Below are positions 44,181 to 53,677 of a stretch of DNA of 64,000 nucleotides, one piece after another. The DNA is from Aestuariivirga litoralis (GTDB taxonomy: Bacteria > Pseudomonadota > Alphaproteobacteria > Rhizobiales > Aestuariivirgaceae): positions 1,736,001-1,800,000 of the forward strand of contig NZ_WAHS01000001.1 in assembly GCF_015714715.1 (NCBI RefSeq), in the 5' to 3' direction. Positions within the stretch are counted from its first letter, which is position 1, and each line of letters opens with the position of its first letter. Position numbers and translations under genes: made by a program. The notes beneath the pieces were generated by a model. The model was not told where the DNA came from. It saw only the letters and a list, made by a program, of their open reading frames with translations, and searched no databases.

Positions 44181-45082
44181 AAATTGGCCTCCTCACCCGC
44201 AACCCGAAACTTTATTCGCACCAGCGCATCATGGAAACCGCAGTAGCGCGCGGGCATGAGATCGTGCCGATTGATTATCTGCGCTGCTATATGAGCATCA
44301 CCCAGGCCAAGCCGGAGCTGCGCTACAGGGGCGAAACGCTGGAAGGATTTGACGCGGTGATCCCGCGCATTGCTGCGTCTCACACCTTCTATGGCCTCGC
44401 CGTGCTACGGCAATTCGAGATGATGGGGGTTTATCCGCTCAATGAAAGTGTTGCTATCGGCCGCAGCCGCGACAAGCTGCGCTGCATGCAGCTTCTGGCG
44501 CGTGATGGCGTGAACTTGCCCGCCACGGCCTTTGCCAATGATCCTCAGCGTACGGATGAAATTCTCAATCTGGTCGGTGGCGCGCCGGTGGTGATCAAGC
44601 TGCTAGAAGGCACTCAAGGCATCGGCGTGGTGCTGGGTGAAACGCATAATTCGGCCAAGTCGGTGATCGAAGCGTTTCATGGGGCGGATGTGAACATCCT
44701 GATCCAGCAATTCATCAAGGAAGCCGAGGGCAAGGATGTGCGCGTGTTCGTGGTGGGCCGCAAGATCGTGGCGGCGATGGAGCGCGTGGGGCCCAAGGGC
44801 GAGTTTCGTTCCAATCTGCACCGTGGAGGAAGTGCCGCCGGCACTGAACTTTCGGCCGAGGAAAAGGCCACGGCGCTGCGGGCCACGCAATCCATGGGCC
44901 TGAATGTCGCGGGCGTTGACCTCTTGCGCTCCAAGACCGGGCCTGTTGTGATGGAGGTCAATTCCTCGCCGGGGCTGGAGGGGATTGAAGAGGCCACGAG
45001 CAAGGATGTGGCCAAGGCGATCTTCGAATTTCTCGAACGGTCAGCACGGCCGCACAAAACGCAAACGCGCGGCAAGGGTTAG
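44177..45082 (+). CDS. rimK: RimK ATP-grasp glutamate ligase
   Basis: A 301-residue ATP-grasp amidoligase; E. coli RimK adds glutamates to the C-terminus of ribosomal protein S6. Visible: [20 protein letters not shown] at the start, [20 protein letters not shown] for ATP binding and the metal-binding [19 protein letters not shown]. Coupled to rimB upstream; an aspartoacylase-type peptidase gene follows by 24 bases. This three-gene set suggests a ligase with two hydrolases acting on its products. Confidence 0.94.
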   Translation: MKIGLLTRNPKLYSHQRIMETAVARGHEIVPIDYLRCYMSITQAKPELRYRGETLEGFDAVIPRIAASHTFYGLAVLRQFEMMGVYPLNESVAIGRSRDKLRCMQLLARDGVNLPATAFANDPQRTDEILNLVGGAPVVIKLLEGTQGIGVVLGETHNSAKSVIEAFHGADVNILIQQFIKEAEGKDVRVFVVGRKIVAAMERVGPKGEFRSNLHRGGSAAGTELSAEEKATALRATQSMGLNVAGVDLLRSKTGPVVMEVNSSPGLEGIEEATSKDVAKAIFEFLERSARPHKTQTRGKG

Positions 45083-45106
45083 AGGGCGAATTAGGGGCAT
45101 CGGGGC

Positions 45107-46111
45107 ATGGCGGTGAAGGGGTTTGAAATTGGCGGGGTGACCGTGCAGCCGGGGCGCAGCAAGCGCGTTGACCTGGCAGTTTCGGTGCTGGCCAATTCAA
45201 GCCAGATGAGCCTGCCTGTGCACGTGATCCATGGCGGTAAGCCGGGGCCGGTATTCTTTATGGCGGCCGCCGTGCACGGTGATGAAATCCAAGGTGTTGA
45301 AATCATCCGCCGCACACTGATTGGCATTTCCGCCCACACACTGGCGGGCACTGTTCTCGCGGTGCCGATCGTCAACAGCTTCGGCTTTCTCAATCACTCA
45401 CGCTATATGCCGGACAGGCGAGATCTCAACCGCAGCTTTCCGGGATCAGACAAGGGCTCGCTGGCCTCGCTGCTGGCGGACTTGTTCCTGACGCAAGTGG
45501 TGGTGCGGTCCCAGTTCGGCATTGATTTCCACACGGCCGCCCTTCACCGCACAAACCTGCCGCAGATCCGAATTGCGCCCGGCGATAGCGAATTGATGAA
45601 ATTGGCCGAGGCCTTTGCACCGCCGGTGATCCTGACAGCAAAACTGCGTGATGGCAGTCTGCGTCAGACAGCGGGCGAGCGCGGTGTGAAAGTTCTGCTT
45701 TATGAAGGTGGCGAGGCTTTGCGCTTCGATGAGGGGGCCATTGACGCTGCCGTGAAGGGCACATGGCGGTTATTGCGCCATCTCGGCATGATTGTGGAGG
45801 CGCCCGAACTCCCGCCCCATGCGCAGACCGTGCATACATCCTCAAGCAGCTGGCTGCGGGCACCGGAAGGCGGCATCCTGCACACGATAAGGCGCAGCGG
45901 CGACAAGGTGCGCGAGGGCGAAGAAGTGGCCACGATCACCGGGCCTTTGGGGGAAAACCCTGCGCCAGTGATGGCGGATGATGACGGCATCATCATCGGG
46001 CGCACGCATCTGCCGATTGTAAATCGCGGCGATGCGCTGTTTCACATTGCCAAGCTGAAGACCAAGGCAAAGACGGCGCAGACGGTGCCCGACGAAGACG
46101 AAATTATCTAG
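45107..46111 (+). CDS. Succinylglutamate desuccinylase/aspartoacylase-family peptidase
   Basis: A 334-residue zinc carboxypeptidase-fold protein. Zinc ligands His and Glu lie in [17 protein letters not shown] and the third His in FGIDFHTAALHRTN. The Arg pair in RYMPDRRDLNRSFPG is typical of the family. A C-terminal beta-barrel (SSSWLRAPEGGILHTIRRSG) completes it. Enzymes of this family remove acyl groups from amino acids; in rimK clusters it may remove glutamates. Its end overlaps the convergent asparaginase gene by 4 bases. Confidence 0.88.
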   Translation: MAVKGFEIGGVTVQPGRSKRVDLAVSVLANSSQMSLPVHVIHGGKPGPVFFMAAAVHGDEIQGVEIIRRTLIGISAHTLAGTVLAVPIVNSFGFLNHSRYMPDRRDLNRSFPGSDKGSLASLLADLFLTQVVVRSQFGIDFHTAALHRTNLPQIRIAPGDSELMKLAEAFAPPVILTAKLRDGSLRQTAGERGVKVLLYEGGEALRFDEGAIDAAVKGTWRLLRHLGMIVEAPELPPHAQTVHTSSSSWLRAPEGGILHTIRRSGDKVREGEEVATITGPLGENPAPVMADDDGIIIGRTHLPIVNRGDALFHIAKLKTKAKTAQTVPDEDEII

Positions 46112-47082
46112 GAGACGGCCGCCCGCACATCGCCGACATCAAGCTTGCGCCAGTTGCGCAGATGCGTCACAGTAAATTCCTGCAGGGCGTTTTGTTCTTC
46201 AGGCGTCCAACATTCCAGTCCGCCGAGAACCTGCGCGATAGCCACCTCAACTGCGCGGCGCGCGCCATCATCGCTTTTCACGGTGAAACCCAAACCGGCA
46301 TGCGGAATACAACCGCAGAAAGACCCTTCAGCTCCATATTTGATGAACAGACGTGGCACGGCGTTCATGATTCTCGTGTCAAAACCGCCTTTGCCTTCGA
46401 CCATTTCCGGATGGGCACGCACAGCCGAAATGATGCGTTGGCAATGCGCATCACCGCGCCCTAGCCTGGCAAAGGCGAGCGCCACCGAGCGCAACGGCAA
46501 GGCCCAAGTGGGTACAGAACAGCCATCGATGCCACGGGCCGCGGTTTTTACATTTTCACCCGTGTAACGCGAGAGGCACTCGGCGACCGCCTGCTGCACA
46601 GGGTGTTCTGCGTCAATGTAATTTGTGAGTGATGCGCCCAGATGTTTGGCGAGCACGAGCATGCCCGCATGCTTGCCTGAACAGCAATTATGAACTTGCA
46701 AGGGATTATTTCCCTCGCGGATCAACTGGTAGCTCGCCTCTTTGGCATATGGCATCTGCGCGCCGCATTCGTAACAGGCTTCGTCGATACCGGCCTTGGC
46801 GAGAATGCTGCGCGCGACGCGGACATGCTCGGGCTCGCCGTTATGCGAGGAGCAGCACAATGCGATTTCCTCGTCGTTCAGGCCGAAGCGATCGGCAGCA
46901 CCAGTCTCGATCAAAGGCAGGCATTGAAAGGCTTTGATGGCGGAACGCGGGAAAAATGTGACGGTTGGATCGCCGGCACTGGTCAAGACCTTTCCGGTTT
47001 CATCAACCACGGTGAAAAAACCGCGGTGCTGGCTTTCCACGACGTTTCCACGGGTCACTTCGGCGATAATTGGGTTATGCAT
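46108..47082 (-). CDS. L-asparaginase, ReAV (Rhizobium etli) type
   Basis: A 324-residue asparaginase of the class 3 family, unrelated to E. coli AnsA/AnsB. Key residues of ReAV are recognisable: the Ser-x-x-Lys pair in FFPRSAIKAFQ, the serine in CCSSHNGEPEHVR, and zinc cysteines in YECGAQMPYAKEA and HNCCSGKHAGMLV. The enzyme splits L-asparagine to aspartate and ammonia. The frame continues upstream to 47157, which would overlap glpD; ATG 47082 (MHNPIIAEVTRGN) matches the family's usual start and is preferred. Confidence 0.88.
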   Translation of the reverse strand: MHNPIIAEVTRGNVVESQHRGFFTVVDETGKVLTSAGDPTVTFFPRSAIKAFQCLPLIETGAADRFGLNDEEIALCCSSHNGEPEHVRVARSILAKAGIDEACYECGAQMPYAKEASYQLIREGNNPLQVHNCCSGKHAGMLVLAKHLGASLTNYIDAEHPVQQAVAECLSRYTGENVKTAARGIDGCSVPTWALPLRSVALAFARLGRGDAHCQRIISAVRAHPEMVEGKGGFDTRIMNAVPRLFIKYGAEGSFCGCIPHAGLGFTVKSDDGARRAVEVAIAQVLGGLECWTPEEQNALQEFTVTHLRNWRKLDVGDVRAAVS

Positions 47083-47150
47083 TTGCCCAGATATAGCGGG
47101 TTGAAATGAAGACGCAACCTGCCGCATAAGGTTTGAAAAGGTGGCCTGAT

Positions 47151-48695
47151 TTGACATACGACCTGTTCATCATCGGCGGCGGCATCAATGGCACGGCGAT
47201 TGCGCGCGATGCGAGCGGGCGTGGGCTTTCCATTTTTCTGGCGGAAAAGGATGACCTGGCTTCGGGCACATCATCGGCTTCTACCAAGCTCATTCATGGC
47301 GGGCTGCGCTATCTTGAATATTACGAATTCCGGCTGGTGCGCGAGGCGTTGATCGAGCGCGAAGTGCTGCTGAATGCGGCACCGCATATCATCTGGCCAC
47401 TGCGGTTTGTATTGCCGCATCATGCGGGGCTGCGCCCGCGCTGGCTGATCCGGCTGGGGTTGTTTATGTATGACCATCTGGGTGGCCGCAAGATTTTGCC
47501 GCCGACGCGCAGCATCAATTTTGCCAAGGATGAAACGGGCAAGCCGTTGCGCGAGGAATTTACCCATGGCTGGGAATATTCCGATTGCTGGGTGAATGAC
47601 GCGCGGCTGGTGGCGCTTTATGCCATGGATGCCAAGCAGAAGGGCGCTGAGATCCGCACGCGGACGAAAGTGACCCATGCTGAGCGCAAGGCCGGCGGAT
47701 GGGAATTGGCCATTGAAAAAGATGGCAAGGCCGAGACCATTCAAGCCAAATTCCTGATCAATGCAGCTGGGCCCTGGGTCGGCGATGTGTTGTCCAATGT
47801 GGTGCACCAGAGCGAGGCCGCGAAAGTCCGCATGGTCAAGGGCAGCCATATCGTTGTGGACCGGATCTACACACACGACAAATGCTACATCTTCCAGAAT
47901 GCCGATGGGCGCATTGATTTCGCCATTCCTTATGAAGGCAAGTTCACGCTGATCGGCACCACCGATCTGGACTATCAGGGCAAGCCTGGGCGGCCCGACA
48001 TTTCGGCGGAAGAGACCGACTATCTGTTGCATTCGGTGCAGGCCTATTTCAACCGCAAGATCAGCAAGGAATCGATCCGCTGGAGCTATTCCGGCATCCG
48101 CCCGCTTTATGATGATGGTGCGAGTGCTGCGCAATCCGCCACGCGCGACTATGTGCTGAAGGTGGAAGGCAATCCGGGTGAGGCGGCGATGCTGTCGGTG
48201 TTTGGCGGCAAGATTACCACATCACGCAAGTTGGCTGAGGCGGCACTGCAAAAGTTGGCACCTTTCTTCCCGACGATGAAGAAGCCGTGGACCGCCAAGG
48301 CGCAATTGCCAGGCGGTTTGCCTTATGCGCAAGTGGGTTCATATCTCGCTGCGCAGCAGAAGAAATATTCTTTCCTGAAGCCCGCGAATGTGGAGCGCAT
48401 GTTCCGCTCATACGGCACCAAGATGGAAGAGATTTTGGGCGAGGCGCGCTTTGGCTCCGAACTTGGGCCGATGATCGGGCCGCTGTCTGAGCGCGAGATT
48501 GAATATCTGAAGCGCGAGGAATTTGTGGTGACCGCCGATGACATTCTCTGGCGGCGCTCAAAGCTGGGCCTGCATATGAAGCCGGACGAGATTGAGGCAC
48601 TGAAGGCTTATCTCGCGCCTAAGGCCGCAGCAAAGCCAGCGGCGAAGGCCACATCCAAGGCACCTGCAAAGAAAGCGAAGAAGCCGGTTAGCTGA
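47151..48695 (+). CDS. glpD: Glycerol-3-phosphate dehydrogenase, FAD-dependent
   Basis: A 514-residue membrane-associated flavoenzyme that oxidises glycerol 3-phosphate to dihydroxyacetone phosphate and feeds electrons to quinone. FAD binding: YDLFIIGGGINGTAIARDAS at the very start; FGGKITTSRKLAEAAL is conserved downstream. The TTG at 47151 fits the family start and has AAGG 9 bases upstream; another TTG lies 18 bases earlier. The C-terminus has a Lys/Ala-rich tail (about residues 488-514, for example AKATSKAPAKKAKKPVS), unusual for GlpD. Confidence 0.93.
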   Translation: MTYDLFIIGGGINGTAIARDASGRGLSIFLAEKDDLASGTSSASTKLIHGGLRYLEYYEFRLVREALIEREVLLNAAPHIIWPLRFVLPHHAGLRPRWLIRLGLFMYDHLGGRKILPPTRSINFAKDETGKPLREEFTHGWEYSDCWVNDARLVALYAMDAKQKGAEIRTRTKVTHAERKAGGWELAIEKDGKAETIQAKFLINAAGPWVGDVLSNVVHQSEAAKVRMVKGSHIVVDRIYTHDKCYIFQNADGRIDFAIPYEGKFTLIGTTDLDYQGKPGRPDISAEETDYLLHSVQAYFNRKISKESIRWSYSGIRPLYDDGASAAQSATRDYVLKVEGNPGEAAMLSVFGGKITTSRKLAEAALQKLAPFFPTMKKPWTAKAQLPGGLPYAQVGSYLAAQQKKYSFLKPANVERMFRSYGTKMEEILGEARFGSELGPMIGPLSEREIEYLKREEFVVTADDILWRRSKLGLHMKPDEIEALKAYLAPKAAAKPAAKATSKAPAKKAKKPVS

Positions 48696-49305
48696 GCAGT
48701 GGTGCGATCCAAGCGGGCCAAATTTCGTGGCTGCCGCGATAGATCATTTCCAGCGCCACATAGAATATGATGGCCAGGCCCACATAGGCAATCCAGCTAA
48801 AGCGGTTCAGCAGGCGGGCGATGAAGCTGGCGGCCAGGCCCATGAGGGCGACCGAGAGCACCAGGCCGATGACCAGCACGGTGGGATGTTCGCGGGCCGC
48901 ACCGGCCACAGCCAGCACATTGTCCAGCGACATGGAAACGTCTGCCACCACGATTTGCCAGGCGGCGGCGGCAAAGGTCTTCGGGGCGGGCTGGCCGCTG
49001 GCATCAACCTGATGCGGATGGCGCAATTCACGCCACATCTTCCAGCACACCCAAAGAAGGAGAAGGCCGCCGACCAGCAGAAGGCCGATAATCTGCAGGA
49101 GCCACAGAGCCACCGAAGCAAAGGCAATGCGGAGCACGGTTGCGGCGATCACGCCGACGAGAATGGCCTTGTTGCGCAGCGCGACCGGAAGGCCCGCTGC
49201 CGCCATGCCGATCACAATGGCATTGTCGCCCGCCAAAACGAGGTCAATCATGATGACCTTGCCTAGCGCAATCCAGGCTTCCGGCGACATAAGCTCTTGA
49301 ATCAA
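48688..49305 (-). CDS. TerC/YjbE-family membrane protein
   Basis: A 205-residue protein with about seven membrane spans. The two acidic repeats IDLVLAGDNAIVIGMA and ADVSMSLDNVLAVAG are the TerC hallmark. YjbE-type members are proposed to move metal ions, for example manganese or calcium, or to help insert metal into exported proteins. It converges with glpD, overlapping its 3' end by 8 bases. Confidence 0.9.
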   Translation of the reverse strand: MIQELMSPEAWIALGKVIMIDLVLAGDNAIVIGMAAAGLPVALRNKAILVGVIAATVLRIAFASVALWLLQIIGLLLVGGLLLLWVCWKMWRELRHPHQVDASGQPAPKTFAAAAWQIVVADVSMSLDNVLAVAGAAREHPTVLVIGLVLSVALMGLAASFIARLLNRFSWIAYVGLAIIFYVALEMIYRGSHEIWPAWIAPLLS

Positions 49306-49369
49306 AGGATATTCCTATTTGAAGATTACAAACTAGTTAGGAACTGCCAGGCTGGATTTCAAGGGTGGT

Positions 49370-51313
49370 TCAAGCCTTTTTGTTTTGCCTGTTGGCCACA
49401 AGGTCATCAACCACCGAGGGATCGGCCAAGGTTGTCGTGTCGCCCAGATTGCTGAAATCATCCTCGGCAATCTTGCGCAAAATGCGGCGCATGATCTTGC
49501 CGGAGCGGGTTTTGGGCAGGCTGGGCGCAAACTGGATCTTGTCCGGATTGGCGAAGGCGCCGATTTCCTTGCGAACGTGATCGACCAGTGCCTTGCGGGT
49601 GTCATCGGTACCCTGCTGGCCCGCCATCAAGGTGACATAGCAGTAGATGCCTTGGCCCTTGATGTCATGCGGGTAGCCGACAACGGCGGCTTCCGACACC
49701 CCAGCATAGCCAACGAGGGCGGATTCCACCTCAGCGGTGCCGATGCGGTGACCGGACACGTTGAGCACGTCATCGACACGGCCAGTGATCCAGTAATAAC
49801 CATCGGCATCACGCTTGCAGCCATCGCCGGTGAAATACATGCCCTTGTAGGTGGAGAAATAGGTTTCGACGAAGCGCTTGTGATCGCCGTAAACCGTGCG
49901 CATCTGGCCCGGCCAGGAATCCAGCAGCACCAGATTGCCGGCCGCCTCGCCTTCGAGGAATTTGCCTTTTTCATCCACCAGCGCCGGCTTGATGCTGAAC
50001 AGAGGGCCACAGGCAGAGCCCGGCTTCATCTTATCGGCGCCAGGCAGCGGCGTCATCAGCACTCCGCCGGTTTCCGTTTGCCACCAGGTGTCGATGATCG
50101 GGCAGCGGCTGTCGCCCACCACGCGGTGATACCATTCCCAGGCTTCCGGATTGATCGGCTCACCCACCGAGCCCAGCAGGCGCAAGCTTTTGCGCGAAGA
50201 TTTTTTCACCGGCGCATCGCCCTGCTGCATCAGCGCGCGCAAGGCAGTAGGGGCGGTGTAGAAAATATTGACCTGGTGCTTGTCCACCACTTCCCAGAAA
50301 CGCGAGACGTTTGGATAATTCGGCACGCCTTCGAACATCAGAGTGGTGGCGCCGTTGGCCAGCGGGCCATAGACAATGTAGGTGTGGCCGGTGACCCAGC
50401 CCACATCCGCCGTGCACCAGTGAATGTCACCCTCGTGGTAATCGAACACATAATGGAAGGTTGTGGCAGCGTAAGTGAGATAGCCACCCGTTGTGTGCAA
50501 CACACCCTTGGGCTTGCCGGTGGAGCCTGACGTGTAAAGAATGAACAGCGGATCTTCCGCTTTCATCTTCTCCGGCTTGCAATCTGGAGGAACCTTTGCG
50601 GCTTCTTCGTGATACCAGATATCACGATCAGCATTCCAGGCGATGGCGGCACCGGTGCGGCGGATCACCAGAACCTTTGCACCGTTTTTGGTCTTGGCCA
50701 AGGCGGCATCGGTGTTTGCCTTGAGCGGAATTTTCTTGCCGCCGCGCACGCCTTCATCGGCAGTGATGATAAAGCGCGAATCCGCATCATCCATGCGGCC
50801 GGCGATGGAATCCGGCGAGAAGCCGCCGAACACCACCGAATGCACAGCGCCAATGCGCGCGCAGGCCAGCATGGCATAGGCGGCTTCGACGATCATCGGC
50901 AGATAGATGGTGACGCGGTCACCCTTCTTCACGCCATGCTTCTTCAGCACATTGGCGAAGCGGCAAACTTGTTCGTGCAACTCGCGGTAGGTGACTTTCT
51001 TGTCGTCGTAAGGGTTGTCGCCTTCCCAGATAATCGCGGTCTGATTGGCACGTTTCTTCAGGTGCCTGTCGATGCAATTCACCGAGACGTTGAGAACGCC
51101 GTCTTCATACCATTTGATCGACACATCGGGATAAGCGAAGGAGACATTCTTGATCTTCTTCGGAAACTTGTACCAATCAAGGCGCTTGGCTTCCTTGGCC
51201 CAATATTTCACCGGATCCTTCACCGATTCCGCATAAGTCTTCTTGTAGGATTCCGCGGTGACATAGGCCCGCTTCTTCCACGCAGCTGGAACCGGATAGA
51301 CTTTCTCAGTCAT
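49370..51313 (-). CDS. acs: Acetyl-CoA synthetase
   Basis: A 647-residue AMP-forming ligase that activates acetate. The adenylation core is [20 protein letters not shown], with [17 protein letters not shown], and the acetylation-regulated lysine is in [19 protein letters not shown]. The ATG at 51313 (MTEKVYPVP) has GGGAG 11 bases upstream and matches the usual start; a frame 45 bases longer exists. It could use acetate formed by the deoC/aldehyde dehydrogenase pathway. It diverges from the EamA gene. Confidence 0.96.
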   Translation of the reverse strand: MTEKVYPVPAAWKKRAYVTAESYKKTYAESVKDPVKYWAKEAKRLDWYKFPKKIKNVSFAYPDVSIKWYEDGVLNVSVNCIDRHLKKRANQTAIIWEGDNPYDDKKVTYRELHEQVCRFANVLKKHGVKKGDRVTIYLPMIVEAAYAMLACARIGAVHSVVFGGFSPDSIAGRMDDADSRFIITADEGVRGGKKIPLKANTDAALAKTKNGAKVLVIRRTGAAIAWNADRDIWYHEEAAKVPPDCKPEKMKAEDPLFILYTSGSTGKPKGVLHTTGGYLTYAATTFHYVFDYHEGDIHWCTADVGWVTGHTYIVYGPLANGATTLMFEGVPNYPNVSRFWEVVDKHQVNIFYTAPTALRALMQQGDAPVKKSSRKSLRLLGSVGEPINPEAWEWYHRVVGDSRCPIIDTWWQTETGGVLMTPLPGADKMKPGSACGPLFSIKPALVDEKGKFLEGEAAGNLVLLDSWPGQMRTVYGDHKRFVETYFSTYKGMYFTGDGCKRDADGYYWITGRVDDVLNVSGHRIGTAEVESALVGYAGVSEAAVVGYPHDIKGQGIYCYVTLMAGQQGTDDTRKALVDHVRKEIGAFANPDKIQFAPSLPKTRSGKIMRRILRKIAEDDFSNLGDTTTLADPSVVDDLVANRQNKKA

Positions 51314-51404
51314 GGCGTATTTCTCTCCCAGGTCGGCCTTTTTAGGAGGGCCGCTCAATTGGTTTCACTATAGCCTGCCGCAAACAATAAAAAAGAGCCC
51401 CAAG

Positions 51405-52316
51405 TTGAATTCGCCCCGCCATTTTGTCTCATTTCTGCTACTCGGCCTGTTCTGGGGCGTCTCTCCCAGCCTGTACAAGCATCTGAGCGAAATCCACCTG
51501 CCGGCGCTGCACACGATTTTCTATTCCGGCCTGGGCGTCGGCATCATCATGCTGATCATGGCCAAGCTGCGCGGCGGCGCCATCGACCGGCGATTGGTTG
51601 CGTATGGTTTTGGCTGCGCCGCGCTGATGAATTTGCCATTTGGCTTCAACCTTTTTCTGGCGGGCTATGTGCCGCCGACGGAACTTGCCATCATCATCAC
51701 CATGTCGCCGTTCTTCAGTTATCTGGTAGGGCTGGTGACGGGTGGCGAGAACGCCTCGCCCCGAAAGCTGCTGGCGATTTTCCTGGGCTTTCTTTCTACG
51801 CTTGTGCTGATCCTGTCGCGCGAGGGCACATTGTCGGGCCAGGTTTCCTGGGCGCTGATCGCTTCGATCCTCATTCCGTTGGCTTATTGCGCCTACAATA
51901 CTTTCGCTTCGCATGCCTGGCCGAAAGGGGCGGACACCATTCAGGCTGGCGCGTTTGAAAGCCTGTGGTCCGGCCTGCTGGCCTTGCCCTTCATCTTTTT
52001 CTTTGCACCCTTCAACGCACCCGGAAACCCGACGCTGGAGCAGCATTGGATCATCGGTGCGGTGGTGCTGATGTGGGTGGTGGAGCGGCTGGTCTATTTC
52101 TCGCTGATCACCACCAAGGGCGCTGTTTACACCGTGCAGGCGACTTATGTTTCAACGCCCGCATCAGTTGTGATCGGTGCGCTGTTCTTCGGCGGCGGCA
52201 CGGATATCTGGCTGTGGGTCTCGCTCGCAGTGCTGATGGTGGCGCTGTATCTCAACAATACCGGTGGGCACAAGGACGTGCTGGCGCCGGTGAATCCGGA
52301 ATCACATCCGGTATAA
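51405..52316 (+). CDS. EamA/DMT-family transporter
   Basis: A 303-residue protein with ten membrane spans in two EamA repeats (FVSFLLLGLFWGVSPSLYKH opens the first). The TTG at 51405 is chosen because it lies right before the first span, with AAGAG upstream; a longer frame from 51312 would overlap the acs start. Substrate unknown. It converges with the methyltransferase gene 4 bases away. Confidence 0.85.
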   Translation: MNSPRHFVSFLLLGLFWGVSPSLYKHLSEIHLPALHTIFYSGLGVGIIMLIMAKLRGGAIDRRLVAYGFGCAALMNLPFGFNLFLAGYVPPTELAIIITMSPFFSYLVGLVTGGENASPRKLLAIFLGFLSTLVLILSREGTLSGQVSWALIASILIPLAYCAYNTFASHAWPKGADTIQAGAFESLWSGLLALPFIFFFAPFNAPGNPTLEQHWIIGAVVLMWVVERLVYFSLITTKGAVYTVQATYVSTPASVVIGALFFGGGTDIWLWVSLAVLMVALYLNNTGGHKDVLAPVNPESHPV

Positions 52317-52320
52317 TTTT

Positions 52321-52962
52321 TTATCTCCGGGCCAGCTTCCACACCGCAGTTTTCTTGATCTCGGAATCCTCGAGCTCGCGCGAGACAGGCACGGAATAGG
52401 ACGCGACCTGGATGAGCTGCTCCTTCGGCAAGTAGGAGCGGCCGGGATCGCCGATCAGCGATGTAGCTTTGGCAGCTTGCAGAAATGCGAAGCAACGCCC
52501 GGCGAGTTCACGTTCGTAGAACATGTCGCCGACGAGGATCACATCACAGGGTGGCGCGGTTTTGGCCAGCAGATCTTCGGCTGTGGCCTCGATTGCGCAT
52601 CCATTGGCGGCGGAGTTGAGTTCGATAGCGGCCACCGAGAATTCATCAATATCGGCGGCGAGAACATGAGCCGCGCCGGCTTTCATCGCGGCGATGGCGA
52701 CGAGGCCCGAACCTGACGCAATGTCGATGACGCGCTTGCCGCGCACCGTTTCGGGATGATCGAGCACATGGCGCGCGAGCGCTTGCCCACCGGCCCAAGC
52801 AAAGGCCCAAAATGGTGGTGGCAGGCCCATTTCACCCAGCTCTTCTTCAGTTTTCTGCCAGATGGGTACTGCCTCATGGGCGAGATGCAATTTCACTTCA
52901 GGCACCAGAGGTGGCGACAAAAGCTCCGTATGCTGACGAATAAAGGCCTGGCGGTTGATCAA
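52321..52962 (-). CDS. Class I methyltransferase, ETFB lysine methyltransferase-like
   Basis: A 213-residue SAM-dependent methyltransferase. Motif I is VIDIASGSGLVAIAAMKAGA, and LVGDMFYERELAGRC holds the DxFY-type motif of the METTL20/ETFBKMT group. N-terminal PPPFWAFAWAGGQALARHVL is typical too. Homologues in Agrobacterium methylate lysines of electron transfer flavoprotein beta; whether this one does is inferred. Its stop end adjoins the EamA gene; its start overlaps the EVE-domain gene by 4 bases. Confidence 0.82.
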   Translation of the reverse strand: MINRQAFIRQHTELLSPPLVPEVKLHLAHEAVPIWQKTEEELGEMGLPPPFWAFAWAGGQALARHVLDHPETVRGKRVIDIASGSGLVAIAAMKAGAAHVLAADIDEFSVAAIELNSAANGCAIEATAEDLLAKTAPPCDVILVGDMFYERELAGRCFAFLQAAKATSLIGDPGRSYLPKEQLIQVASYSVPVSRELEDSEIKKTAVWKLARR

Positions 52963-53378
52963 GCTTTATGGCCAGCGAGCTTGCAGATATGCGCCCATTC
53001 TGCATCTGTCACCGGCTGCACCGAGAGGCGCGAATTGTTGACCAGCACCATGTCCTTCAACTTTGGATCAAGCTTGATGTCTTCCAGCGTGACCTGCTTG
53101 GGCAAGGCTGCTACGGCGCGGATATCGACGCATTCCCATGTCGGATTGTCAGCGGTGGAATCCGGATGGGCCAGCTTGCAGACTTCGACCACGGCCACCA
53201 CCGCCTTGCCGACATTGGAATAATAGAAGAAACCCTGATCGCCGATTTTCATCAGCCGCATATTGTTGCGCGCCTGATAGTTGCGGACGCCGGTCCATTC
53301 GTCACCTGCCTTGCCCTTTTTCAGCAGGTCTTCAAAAGAATAGACATCCGGTTCGGATTTGAAGAGCCACTTGGCCAT
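52959..53378 (-). CDS. EVE-domain protein
   Basis: A 139-residue PUA-like EVE-domain protein (MAKWLFKSEPDVYSFEDLLK, then GVRNYQARNNMRLMKIGDQG and FYYSNVGKAVVAVVEV). EVE domains bind modified bases in DNA or RNA. In most alphaproteobacteria a single-domain EVE gene sits beside YciI and gpsA, as here, so this is a conserved housekeeping position, not a defence island. It shares its first base with the YciI stop. Confidence 0.93.
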   Translation of the reverse strand: MAKWLFKSEPDVYSFEDLLKKGKAGDEWTGVRNYQARNNMRLMKIGDQGFFYYSNVGKAVVAVVEVCKLAHPDSTADNPTWECVDIRAVAALPKQVTLEDIKLDPKLKDMVLVNNSRLSVQPVTDAEWAHICKLAGHKA

Positions 53379-53668
53379 TATTTTTTATCCGGATTGTTCA
53401 TCGTCCAGTTCCAGGCGCGGATTTCCACCGCGGCGAAAAGCCCTGATTTGGCATACGGATCGTTGACTGACATTGCTTCCGCACCTGCACGATCGGCCGC
53501 TTCAATGACAACCAGACTGCCCATCATGTTGCCGGCATCATCCAAGAAGGGACCTGCGATCTTCAGCTTGTCGCCCAAAGTCTTGAGATAGGCGACATGG
53601 TCGGGCCGCACCTGCATGCGCAGATCGAGGCTATTGGGCTTGTCGGTGCAGTAAAGGGCATAAAGCAT
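53378..53668 (-). CDS. YciI-family protein
   Basis: A 96-residue ferredoxin-like alpha/beta-barrel protein. MLYALYCTDKPNSLDLRMQ and GPFLDDAGNMMGSLVVIEA match the YciI pattern, with a conserved Asp-containing segment AMSVNDPYAKSGLFAAVEI. The family's enzyme activity is mostly unknown. It lies between gpsA (9 bases) and the EVE gene (shared base). Confidence 0.9.
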   Translation of the reverse strand: MLYALYCTDKPNSLDLRMQVRPDHVAYLKTLGDKLKIAGPFLDDAGNMMGSLVVIEAADRAGAEAMSVNDPYAKSGLFAAVEIRAWNWTMNNPDKK

Positions 53669-53677
53669 GACGCGTTC

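Noticed and set aside
52959-53378. EVE-domain gene as sign of a defence island
   Set aside because: Neighbours are YciI, gpsA and tsaD, a conserved housekeeping context; no restriction, methylation or nuclease genes are near.
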